From positions 1 to 64,000 of the forward strand of contig JBEWZL010000124.1 of assembly GCA_045837725.1 (NCBI GenBank): a stretch of DNA of 64,000 nt. The letters run 5' to 3'. The DNA comes from Vermamoeba vermiformis (lineage: Eukaryota; Tubulinea; Echinamoebida). Position numbers and translations under genes: made by a program. Positions 1 through 9,429 of this stretch are shown piece after piece; within the stretch, counting starts at the first letter, position 1; the number at the start of each line of letters is the position of its first letter. The notes beneath the pieces are model-generated. The model ran no database searches. It saw nothing but the letters and a program-made list of their open reading frames with translations, and was not told where the DNA came from.

Positions 1-159
1 TTTATGATATAATAGTGAGACCCTCCAGTTTGTATTGGCAGTCTTGTTATTTTTACCTTTTTTTATTTATTTAACGGATTTGTCTTCGGTCGCGGAGCTG
101 GACCTCTACGATTTCAGTTTTAACCATCTCCGTGCTGACATGACCAAGAGAAATGTTTG

Positions 160-512
160 TACACGGAGACGACCAGCGAGACATTCTTTTTTTGTAGATC
201 GTCTCCACGTGGAGACGACCTGCGAGACTTTATTTTTTTGGGATCGTCTCCACGCGGAGACGACCTGTGGGACATCGTAGTTTTTTTAGGATCGTCTCCA
301 CGTGGAGACGACCTGCGAGACTTCGTAGTTTTTTAGGATTGTCTCCGCGTGGAGACGACCTGCAAGACTTTGTTTTTTTTTAGGATTGTCTCCGCGTGGA
401 GACGACCTGTAGGACTTTGTTTTTTTAGGATCGTCTCCACGTGGAGACGACCTGCGAGACTTTGTTTTTTTATGAGATCGTCTCCACGTGGAGACGACCT
501 GCAGGACTTAGT
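160..512. repeat. Palindromic minisatellite array, about 8 units
   Basis: Seven full units and one half unit each contain the near-perfect palindrome GTCTCCACGTGGAGAC, with a G for A or C for T variant in some copies. Each is followed by ACCTGCGAGAC and a T-run of 5-9 bases. Spacing varies from about 40 to 55 bp. The array is open in several frames on both strands, which gives spurious short ORFs. I cannot name the family. Confidence 0.9.
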
Positions 513-629
513 GTTTTTGAGCATGTCATTCGGGGTGAGACTTCTTTTTTCCCGTGGATAATTTTCCAAAGTAAAATTTTGCTTAAGTAAAAAATGATCG
601 GGGTCGAAAATTCTTTATTTTTTTGAGGG

Positions 630-1070
630 GGTGTCAGGGCTAGCCCTATATGGGCAAGCCCACTTACATATATGAATTCTGTGTTTGAGTGTAGTCCAAG
701 GACTACGGTTGATGGAGAATTCTGCACCGGTTGGACATCCATGCAAATGAATAGACATTTTGCAAGTATGCATATTCAAAATAGTTACCCGATGAAACTA
801 AGTTCCTTACCTTTAGGCTCAATCTTCATTGTAAGCCTGCCAAGGCTAATGGATGGGAAAACACTGTTTGTGATTCAAAATTGGGAAAATGAAGATTGTA
901 CAGATTTTAGCCATAATTGTATATTCAAAAATAAATAACGTTTATTCGAATCATGGGGTTTTATTCAAAAATATGACATTTTCCAGGCTTTAGGCCTATA
1001 AGCCTTAAATTAGCTAAGCCTAACTATATATATAATTTTTAGGGCTAGCCCTGTTTGGCCAAGCCCTGTA
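630..1070. repeat. Short inverted and dispersed repeats, no gene
   Basis: This stretch holds two related GGGCTAGCCCT / GGGCAAGCCC inverted motifs (about 634-660 and 1040-1068). It also has one isolated copy of the GTAGTCC-AA-GGACTAC palindrome (691-706) that is tandem further right. A segment at about 984-1032 (GGCTTTAGGCC, then CTAAGCCTAA and TATATATATA) recurs at about 5542-5593, where the island meets the transporter gene. I see no convincing coding region. Confidence 0.7.
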
Positions 1071-1232
1071 GTATATATGAATTTACATTATGTAAAAATG
1101 AACATACCATTACCTATGTGGTGCGTTGCAAGCTAGATTGATATCAGAACAAACAAGAAAGAGGATTCAAAAGAACATGTGGCACAAAAAGGCGCGCTGG
1201 CATCCTATTGGTCAGAAGAATCCTTGTATTTG

Positions 1233-1283
1233 ATTGGTCTATTTTTTTGTATATATATATTCATACTTTGTATATACAATTCT
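1233..1283. repeat. TGTATATACA-type inverted element, copy 1
   Basis: TTTTGTATATATATATTCAT is followed by TTTGTATATACAA. It is one of about eight copies of an inverted TGAATATACA / TGTATATACA element in the first 5.3 kb. Others lie near 1637, 2220, 2580, 3394, 4350, 4784 and 5245. Confidence 0.75.
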
Positions 1284-1676
1284 GCGTGTCGTTGCCTGGC
1301 CTGCAGTTTGTTGCATAGAAGTACGAAAGCAACCGAACTAGAAACTTTGTACTTGCCAGGGATGAAGTATGTTTTATTATTCTTTTGAGCTATCAAAATA
1401 AAACTTGACATTGCAAAAATAATTTCTATGCCCAATTAGGAAAAGTCGGTTAACGAAAAGTCACGTGATCATAAACTTCGGAAAAAAAGTAGCGGATCTG
1501 GAATCAACTTTACCATTTTCGATGCAAAAATGACTCTGGTAGGTGCAGGTGAAGCCCCACACCACTGTTTTTGACCCTTCCGCTGCGCATTTTTTCCTGC
1601 CTTGACGGTGAATTCAGTATAAACATAATAAAAATTTGAATATACATTTTTTGTGGCCAATGTCCAAGCAACACTG

Positions 1677-2567
1677 ATGTCGTTTAAAAGGTTATTTGGA
1701 AGAAGAATTAGGGCAAGAAGGATTCTTAGACGAAAGCTTCCTGCTAGGAGAAAAATTCCAGAGACTATTAAATGCCTGACTGACGACGATCCGCTTGTGC
1801 AAAAACTGAAGCTAATCACCACTGAGTAAGCATTTAAAAAAACATCAAAAATATTTTCTCTTTTAACAATCAAATACCTAGCTGGATATTGCGGGATAGC
1901 AATGGAAAAGTCATCCTACGATTTTACAAAAATAAGATCCCGAAAAAATATTTAAACAACTTGGTCAAGTCGTCCAGAGCTCTCAAGGCAGCATTCAAAC
2001 CTCAAATTAAAAAATCAAAAAGCTATCACCTCGGTTATTGGAGAAGGTTTCGCCGGTTTATGTTCAGATCTGCGGACGCCAACATCAGCTGCTGGTTGCA
2101 TAATGGGATCTTCCTTCACAACAAGCTCAACCAACAGTTCTTTGGCATGATTGACACCCTATTTTCACAAGTGGATAAGAACCTGTGCAAGGAATATTGG
2201 GAGGTAAGCGAAGTGAAAATGAATATACATATTTTAATAATGTATATACAAAAATATAAAGGTAGAAACTCCTGGCCCAAGACTGGTTGGAAAATCCTTT
2301 CTGATGTGTGTCGTTAACTGGGGAACTACAGGCCCCCACTACGACCACATGGATAGACCCGATGGTCTGTGTTGCGTCGTTCCCTTTGGCAACTTTACGG
2401 GAGGTGATCTTGTCTTCAGAGACCTTGGTTACCGTGTACAATTTGAAGCTGGAGATGTAATCTTCTTCCAGTCTCAGAAGATGTTACACGAGAACTTACC
2501 AGCCTCTGAAGATAGACAATCTATTGTCTTTTGCTCTGATAGATTCTGCTTTCCCAAGGAAGAATAA
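1677..2567 (+). CDS. 2OG-Fe(II) oxygenase, JBP/TET-like, 258 aa
   Basis: Three exons are read: 1677-1825, 1882-2203 and 2262-2567. Their phases match and they give an uninterrupted 258-residue protein. The N-terminal third is very basic (RRIRARRILRRK), which suggests nucleic-acid or nuclear association. The C-terminal half is a double-stranded beta-helix dioxygenase core. It carries the iron-binding HYDHMD motif (HxD), a GGDLVF strand, the distal histidine in MLHEN, and an arginine in DRQSIVF placed to bind 2-oxoglutarate. These are hallmarks of the JBP/TET-like group. In fungi relatives of this group sit with Kyakuja-Dileera-Zisupton DNA transposons and modify bases in DNA. No transposase is visible here. 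Intron 2 (2204-2261) is made almost entirely of the local inverted element. The fold call is strong, the nucleic-acid substrate is inference. Confidence 0.75.
2204..2261 (+). repeat. Inverted TATATACA element serving as an intron
   Basis: This 58-nt intron starts GTAAGCGAAGTG and ends ATAAAG. Positions 2220-2257 are a copy of the dispersed inverted element: GAATATACAT, a short spacer, then TGTATATACAAAAAT. Removing it joins ...YWE to VETPGP in phase and restores the oxygenase frame. Confidence 0.7.
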
Positions 2568-2579
2568 AAACCAGATTAA

Positions 2580-2612
2580 TGTATATTCATATTTATTTTT
2601 TGTATATACATT
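2580..2612. repeat. TATATACA-type inverted element
   Basis: TGTATATTCATATTTATTTT followed by TTGTATATACATTC lies just after the oxygenase stop codon. The same element recurs at about 3394-3427 with nearly the same spacer. Confidence 0.75.
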
Positions 2613-2698
2613 CTATTCGCATTTGCACGCTAAGCTCACAACTTGTTTCACCCAACATGCTATCAAGAGGCATTACGTCAAACATGCTAATTATTACT

Positions 2699-4217
2699 AA
2701 ATAATACTCACAACTTGTCAGCTTTGGTCAGTTTGATTCTCTTCTTGATCCGATCTTAATCGCAAGCATGCGATCCTGGCACAACTAGCACTTGTAAGCC
2801 TCTCTCAAGCACCTGTAGAGTGCAATATTAATAGGTATTCTCTATTATCGCAATCACTTAACTTACCACTATCCAGGGAAGTCTCCACCTGATCGGCAGC
2901 GGATGTGCACGTGTAACTGGATCGATGAAATCTCTGATACTAATGTTAGTAAAAATAAACCAAATATACTACTGCATTACTTGAATTATTTTATATAACA
3001 ATCTATCATTGTAATGCAAAAACTTGAATATTCTGAAAATAAATATTTTGTAACGGCTAGATCCCGTGTAAATTAAAATGAAATCAAAATTGGGAACTCA
3101 CAAGGTCACCAGCCTTACGACGTTATTATTATTATTATTATTATTATTTATATTACCTTTAATGAGCTGGTGCAAGCCATACAAGAGGACTGATTATTCT
3201 AGATCGGACCCGTGATCGAGCCGACACACCAAGTCTTGTTACTGAGGGCACTGGTGACCCTCTTTCTGATATCAATAGAAGCACACCTGATGTGTGCTGT
3301 AGTTGGTGAATGTTTGATGAAATACAGACACCTGGTTACTCATAAATTGTTCGGCACCACGTGCCTGCCGCAATTTTTTTGATAATTAGATTTGTGTATA
3401 TTCATTTTTATTTTTTGTATATACATTTCATCGTGGAGCCATACTGACGGCCAACTAATGCTCAATTCCATCCTGACCATACTCCTAATGAGAGACATTA
3501 GTTAATAAATACAAAGTATTATTACAGAATACTTACAAGTGGCTGGCAACAGTCAGATCAGATCTTCAACAAGATCGGCAAGAGTACGTCAGCAGCAAGC
3601 CTGGCTTTACCTGCAATTTACAGCATCTCCAAAGCACCTAGTACGTGTAACATCAATACATACTCTGTATAATTGCAATCAGTTAGCTTACCACTATCCA
3701 GGGAAGTCTCCACCTGATCGGCAGCGGATGTGCACGTGTCACTGGATCAATGAAATCTCTGATACTAATGTCAGTAAAAATAAATCAAATATACCACTGC
3801 GTTACTTGAATTATTTTGTGTAAGAATATGACACTGTTATTTAGAATTTTGAATATAAGTGAAATAAATATTTTGTAACGGCTAGATCTGAAATAATTTA
3901 AAAATTAAACTGACTACGAAGTTAACTCCTAATGCTACCAGCCAAAATTCAACAAGATATTTATACATACATATGTAAACTTACCTTCAATGCTCTGCAA
4001 AGGGCCATGTAACAGGGCTGACATATTCTCGATCGGTGTGCAGATCAAGATGGCATGCGAACTCTCATTACTGAGAGGTCTCATGACTCTACTTTACATA
4101 TCAATAATGGCACATGTGTTGTGTGCCTTAGTTGCTACATGTTTGGATTGGAACAGCTAGCATGTTACATGGAAATTGTTCGGTGGCACGTGACTTGGTT
4201 CACAACCCAAAAAGAAT
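2699..4217 (-). repeat. Diverged tandem duplication, about 825 bp period
   Basis: Two direct copies (about 2699-3383 and 3528-4217) share blocks in the same order. The first is a splice-flanked segment near 2715-2825 / 3540-3650. The second is a highly conserved block near 2860-2970 / 3685-3800. The third contains ATAAATATTTTGTAACGGC, and the last contains TTGTTCGG and a CACGTG core. On the minus strand the second block encodes the same peptide in both copies (ISIRDFIDPVTRAHP then LPIRWRLPWIV), and differences there are synonymous. That points to a short exon once under selection. I could not assemble a complete gene: the block toward the 5' side has an in-frame stop in copy 1 and the flanking exons disagree. 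This looks like a duplicated unknown gene, possibly decayed. A TTA microsatellite sits at about 3121-3150. Confidence 0.6.
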
Positions 4218-4559
4218 TTTTTTGATCTCATTGTTATTTCATAGCCAATATGGCAACCATCTCTACAATGCATCTTTCAACCAATGTACACTAGTTTTGT
4301 GAAGTTCTGGGAAACGGTGAGTATTACGTTTATACATTAAACAATTTTGTATATTCATTTTTACATATTTACATTTTTCGATTCCCAATTTAATATATCA
4401 ATGTTAACAATGCAGATTACTTATTATTATCTATCGTTTAATAACTTATAAACGTTTTATTAAAACCAAGAGCAGCTGTGGGAACTTCTTTGGTTGGTGG
4501 ACTGGATCACCAACATCTTTAGCTTGGTGACCAGTTATAACTGGCAGAAGTATCGCAAA

Positions 4560-5215
4560 TTCTTCAGTTGGGCGTAGTCCAAGGACTACGGGCAGTCAGG
4601 AATTCTGACATTCAGTGTTTCCTGGGAAACGCTCACTCAGGAATTCTGGACTTGAGCGTAGTCCAAGGACTACGGTCTACTGAGAATTCTGCAATCCAGG
4701 TGTTTCCTAGGAACATGTTATCCAGGAATTCTTCACTTGAGCGTAGTCCAAGGACTATGGACTATGAAATGTAAGCCCTCGACTTTTGTATATACAAAAA
4801 TACTTTATGTATATTCATTAAATTTTTTAAATTTTTTTTTTTTAAATTTTTTTTTTTTTTTTTTCGTTTCGGTTTCGTCCCTACTTTCTCCCCTTCCCAA
4901 TAACGCTTTTTTATTAACTCGATAAAGGTGTACTGCGATGCCATTGCAGTAGTGGATATTTTATCATTGTCTACAGCAGGAAAAAGTTACAAGGAAACCA
5001 AGGATCAGGAATTCTTCATTTGAGCGTAGTCCAGGGACTACGGTCAGCCACGAATTCAGACACTCTGTTTCCGTAAACGCTTGCCCATGAATTCTGGACT
5101 TGAGCGTAGTCCAAGGACTACGGTCTAGTGAGAATTCTGAAATCTAGATGTTTCCTGGAAACGAGTTAGCCAAGAATTCTCCATTTGAGCGTAGTCCAAG
5201 GACTACGGTCAGCCC
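4560..5215. repeat. 84-bp tandem repeats with GTAGTCC palindrome
   Basis: Two blocks (4560-4760 and 5005-5215) contain units of about 80-85 bp. Each unit carries GTAGTCC-AA-GGACTAC, at 4574, 4658, 4743, 5026, 5106 and 5191. GAATTCT stands before or after it, and a second small palindrome, GTTTCCTGGGAAAC, falls between some units. The blocks are separated by an inverted TATATACA element (4784-4822), a T-rich run (4826-4864) and unremarkable sequence. Confidence 0.88.
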
Positions 5216-5593
5216 AGACACCAAAGTGTAATCGGAGTGGTTTTGAATATACAAAGTTAATGAGTGTACATTCATTTTTACTATGGAAATATTCAAAATG
5301 AGTGGTTGATGATTTCACAGGTTAATTCATTCAATCATTCAGTCCAAGGAGTTCTTGCAGACAAAAAGGCTAGGATTGTCCGTGCATCTCAACTTTGTAC
5401 ATGGTTGTATCACTATGACCCCCACAGGCAGTGATGAATAATTTACTCAATTGAGCATGCACTATAAAATTTTGAATAAACAATCTGGACTTTTATATAT
5501 TTATTTTACTGTTGTATGGGTTTTGTACAAAAGTTCTGGATTAGGCTTATAACCCTTAAATTGCCTAAGCCTAAGTATATATATAATCCAATA
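5216..5593. other. Right end of the repeat island
   Basis: It contains the last TATATACA-type element (about 5245-5280) and no coding signal. It ends in a segment (about 5542-5593, TTAGGCTTATAACCCTTAAA then CTAAGCCTAAG and TATATATATA) that matches the segment near 984-1032. Host gene sequence begins directly after it. Confidence 0.65.
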
Positions 5594-6852
5594 TCGTCGC
5601 GAGAAGTGTCTAACGTCCTTAAAGGTGATTTTTTTGCGCTTTTCTTCAATCTTTTCCACTCTAGCAACCCTAACGTGCCCGAGCATTAAAAAAAGATGGT
5701 GAAGGCAGATCCACGATTAGTTACCTCTTCTTAGCGTGTATATCCATTATTACATAAACTATGACAGCACTGAAAGACAACAACGATGTTATGGCAGCTA
5801 TTAGTGTCGAATTAGGATTGCACCGAGATCTGCGTAACGAAATAATTACCAAGCCACAACGCATAAATGTAATCACCCATCAGGATAGCGGCTTCTTCTT
5901 CAACATTAAATGACAGTACTGAGCCCTAAAATTAAGTTAGGAGGTGAAAAAAACCGAATTAAAGTTTTCCGTGCCAGATGTGCCACCGTATTTGTAACGC
6001 CCATTGCCAAAGACAAACGCTTGCCCGCAAACCACTCGACGCACATACTGCTTTGGATAACTATTCAAAAGTTAAATTCGGAAACAATATTCAAAAAAAT
6101 AAGCGCAACGAAGCGACCTTCCGCAGATTCGGCACCAACTCTAAAAATAGTAAATCAATTATACTAATATGATTAAATTCTTAGTGACCTGACTTACCCA
6201 AATATAAATCGCCCGACAAGCATAATAATGTACGCGAGAAACGAATCTAACCCAAGCCAACGTTTTAACGAGGGACCAAGGGCACAGATGATCGATCCGG
6301 CGAGAAAAAGAGAGCCAAATATTAGGATACTCTTTCTATTACCAATTTTATCGCTTAAAAAACCGCCAGCAATTACCAAGACGATGTTTGGCAAGGCATA
6401 CAGCGAAAATAATAAGCCATATAATGATTTGCTAAGCGATAGGTCCTAATTAATGATAATAATATTAAGAGATATGAGGCACATGAATCGCAGCTACGGT
6501 TGTCATTACCTTGATCAGATCTCCTTCCAACGCCGAAACGGAATCGTAAACGAAAAGCCCTCCAAAAGCTGCATAATATCACTGATTAGTATTGCATTGC
6601 TTAATTGTACTCGAAACTAATCTCAATCGTAACATCCTCGAAATGGATTTGCCACTTACGTACCAATAAATGCAATGCATATTAAAACAATGATCTTGTA
6701 GAACGCGCCTACAGGTTGACGCGCCTTCGATGCCAAGCTTTTAGGTAGAAGTTCATCCTTTTCGAGACTCTCGTAGTCGTCGTAACCTGAAGAGCCACCC
6801 AACGGCAATATATCTGCAAGTAACTAAGTATTGATTGGTAATTACCGCCCAT
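5585..6852 (-). CDS. MFSD1-like major facilitator transporter, cut by the island
   Basis: Nine exons can be read on the minus strand: 6846-6852, 6664-6813, 6510-6568, 6198-6445, 6118-6140, 5987-6060, 5850-5925, 5725-5797 and 5669 leftward. All junctions are in phase. The roughly 265 residues begin MGDILPLGGSSGYDD, a cytosolic tail with an acidic, possibly sorting-type ExxxLL stretch. Six membrane segments follow. The MFS signature GGFLSDKIGNRKS lies between helices 2 and 3, and RFIFGG, MCVEWFAGKRLSLAMG fits the MFSD1 group of lysosomal solute carriers. The central loop reads KKITFKDVRHFSRRYW, after which all similarity stops at the repeat-island edge. Helices 7-12 are missing from the window. 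Either an insertion split the gene or the assembly is joined wrongly here. Introns 5 (GTCGCT donor) and 6 are the least certain. Confidence 0.75.
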
Positions 6853-7438
6853 TATATTGGTTTGGTGATAGATACAATTGTATCCAATAAGATTCTATTC
6901 AAAGAAGTATTGGCGGATTGGAAGTATAATTATCTTACCGGTTTGATAATGGTCTTGAATTGACATTAATTGTAATCGAATAAGAAACCACGAACAATCT
7001 TTTTGTGCCAGAGATAATGCCTTGCGCCGTATTTTGGCCCAGAAACGTTAATCTTAAGTTTGCTGTTCTGCGTTCCAGTTCCTTGAAAATATGCCCGATT
7101 AAGAACTCGAACGGATGGCCGAAACGTAAATTAATTCGAAAACGAATTCGCAATCGTTAGGAGCGTGTTCGAACCGAGTCAAGACAAAAACAGGAGAGAT
7201 CTAAAAAAAAGAAGTTGGTTAAAAGAAAGATCCAGAGGTCGACAATCTCGTTATACCACCAGGATTATATTATTGCTCCTAATATAACGTACTTGAATTT
7301 TGTAGAAATCACAAGTCGTAAAACTTCAATGACGCGTGATCTCGTTGTAATTCTGCATCCGATACTCGTACTGGAATTACGCTGTTTTAAAGCTGTATGC
7401 TACAAAAGTTTATAAATAGGCAATGCTACACGAGGTAC
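6853..7438. other. Intergenic, no gene seen
   Basis: This lies between the transporter start and the 3' end of the calmodulin-like gene, both on the minus strand. Short ORFs here show no family features. It presumably holds the transporter promoter and the 3' end of the neighbour. Confidence 0.6.
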
Positions 7439-8529
7439 TTATTTGTTTAACATCATGGTAACCCAAGGTTGATAGTTGATGTGACCCGTGTTGTGTGGAT
7501 CTGCTTCGCTGAGCACCATGTTCACTTCGTCTTCAGACATCTTCTCACCCAACTCCATCAACACATAGCGCAACTCATTTGTAGAGATCATTCCTAAGTA
7601 CAAACGATTAGTAGGGCTCGAATACGAAAACAGCGCCCGAGTCAGGCACTAAAATAGGAAGTGGTAGCATACCGTTCATGTCTTTATCGAACACCGAAAA
7701 GGCTTGACGAATCTCTTCTTGATCGTCTTCTTTGACTTCGGACAACTTGTTCATTGCCGCGCAGAACTACGAATTAGCATTAGTATCGTCATTTGATCGA
7801 GACCCGCGGTAAATATTTAGTAATTACGTACTTGATCGAAGTTGAGGCGGCCTTTCTTTTCAGTGTCGAAGGTAGAGAAGACTTGTTGCATATCAGCTTG
7901 TGAGGGCTTAAGGCCAAGCGATCTGATATGCATTATTGTATTAGCAAGGCATTTCGTCTTAGTGATCCGCGAAATTACAATGTAGTTTTTGAAAGAGCGA
8001 ATAATAAAATTCTTCTAGTAGTAGGTTTTGAAACATCGAGCGTACCTCATAACTTTAGCACTCTCTTCCATGTCGAGATTTCCTGATAACAAAATGGTTT
8101 AAAACCGAAAAGAAAATTATAATAACAATAAAATATAAATCCGTTTCTTCAAATAATGTATAATTTGAACGAGCACTTGAACAAATTTTTCGAGCTGCTT
8201 TAATTTTGAAACTCGATCGGGTGAAATTATAACTGTAATGAATTATTTAATTGCAGTGCAAAATTCATATTTAATTTAATACTACATCAACGTAAATTAA
8301 GCCAGTAATTTTAAAAGAGATTGATTTTTCTATTTTGACGCGTATCTTTTTGATTTTCGACTGACTTATCTTGAAATCAGAAATAGAAATTTAAATACCA
8401 TAGATATAATAAATAGGCATAATTATATTTATAGTAATAACATTGATAGTGCTACCTACCATTACCGCTTTTATCGAACAATTGGAAGGCCTCACGCCAC
8501 TCTCCAACCAAAGGATGCTGTGCTGCCAT
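7439..8529 (-). CDS. Calmodulin-like EF-hand protein, 148 aa
   Basis: Five exons (8460-8529, 8046-8082, 7832-7922, 7673-7766, 7439-7593) join in phase to 148 residues, the length of calmodulin. It begins MAAQHPLVGEWREAFQLFDK. There are four EF-hand positions. Loop 1 (DKSGNGNLDMEE) and loop 3 (DKDMNGMISTNE) have the expected acidic and polar ligands, including Glu at position 12. Loop 2 (DTEKKGRLNFDQ) ends in Gln and loop 4 (DPHNTGHINYQP) ends in Pro, so both are probably unable to bind calcium. One working loop per lobe suggests a myosin-light-chain, centrin or specialised calcium-sensor role rather than true calmodulin. It probably binds a target helix. Which partner it serves cannot be told from sequence. 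Confidence 0.92.
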
Positions 8530-9429
8530 ATTTGTTATTAATAATATTTCGAAATAATAATGCTCTTTGTCTCTGCTTGATAATTTAAAAAGAAAAATCT
8601 AGCGGAGTCGTTAAGATTTTATCTCGAGAGAAGAGGTCAACGAAGTAAGTTAGCAACTTAACTAATTCGTCCCTATTACATAATAAAAACCTACGCATCA
8701 CTCAAGGCAAAACGGAGCAGCACGGCACTAACGTCGCTCACATTCGGCGGCGAGATCAGCAGGTAATAATCAAATGAGGTCGATTATTATTTTACAAATA
8801 AATTGCACTTAATATTATAAATAATAATAAGTAAATTCTTGTCCTTTCTTTTTTGGATCGATCTTCCAATGTCGGTGAACAGTCCTGGAGCCAATCCAAA
8901 ATTATTACAATCCGAACGAAATATCTCCGCAGGTTGATTTGAAATTATCATATTACTTCTAAGTCCGAAACAATCCGTGAGCCTCGGTGAGCTACTCGAG
9001 ATCGTTTCAATCTACTCGTTTAGAATGCTGAGTTTGTAAACCTGAATCTCCTGCAAGAATCAGGTTCGAATACTATTTACGAAATTGACACGCATCGCGT
9101 AATTTATTTCCGAATTACATAATTTCGACCTATTGTCCCGCCGGCACACACTCCACGATGAATGTAAGACAAATACTAATTTATTCTGGTAGTACAATTT
9201 AAACGTCATCTGTAGACGGTCTATTATGATCTATGACATACGAAAACATTTGTCCATTTATGGCAAGTGTGTTACCTCCGAGGGAGATTAAAGCTTAAAT
9301 CGGTAAACTCGGTTTTGGCCAGCTATTTTTTTTCAAGCCACTAAGTGGAGCGTCACATAAGAGGTCTAATTGTTCTCAGCTTGAACCTCTTTTGATTAAT
9401 CGTAAAGGATCCGGAAGATATTTTAAAGG
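8530..9429. other. Divergent intergenic region, no gene seen
   Basis: The 900 bp separates the starts of the calmodulin-like gene (minus) and the PA-domain membrane protein (plus) and should hold both promoters. Several GATC sites occur (for example near 8866, 8999, 9230 and 9408). No ORF or RNA gene is convincing. Confidence 0.6.

Noticed and set aside
35-569. Several ORFs of 70-80 codons on both strands over the minisatellite
   Set aside because: They are translations of the tandem repeat itself; the repeat has no stops in several frames and there is no start context or conserved domain.
1469-1873. 134-codon minus-strand ORF
   Set aside because: It is the antisense shadow of oxygenase exon 1, which has matching phase with the following exons and clear family motifs downstream.
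5761-5910. 49-codon plus-strand ORF beginning MTALKDNNDVMAA
   Set aside because: It lies antisense to two in-phase exons of the MFSD1-like transporter, which explain the sequence better.
9050-9085. tRNA-like GGTTCGAAT stretch
   Set aside because: No paired T-arm or acceptor stem can be formed around it.
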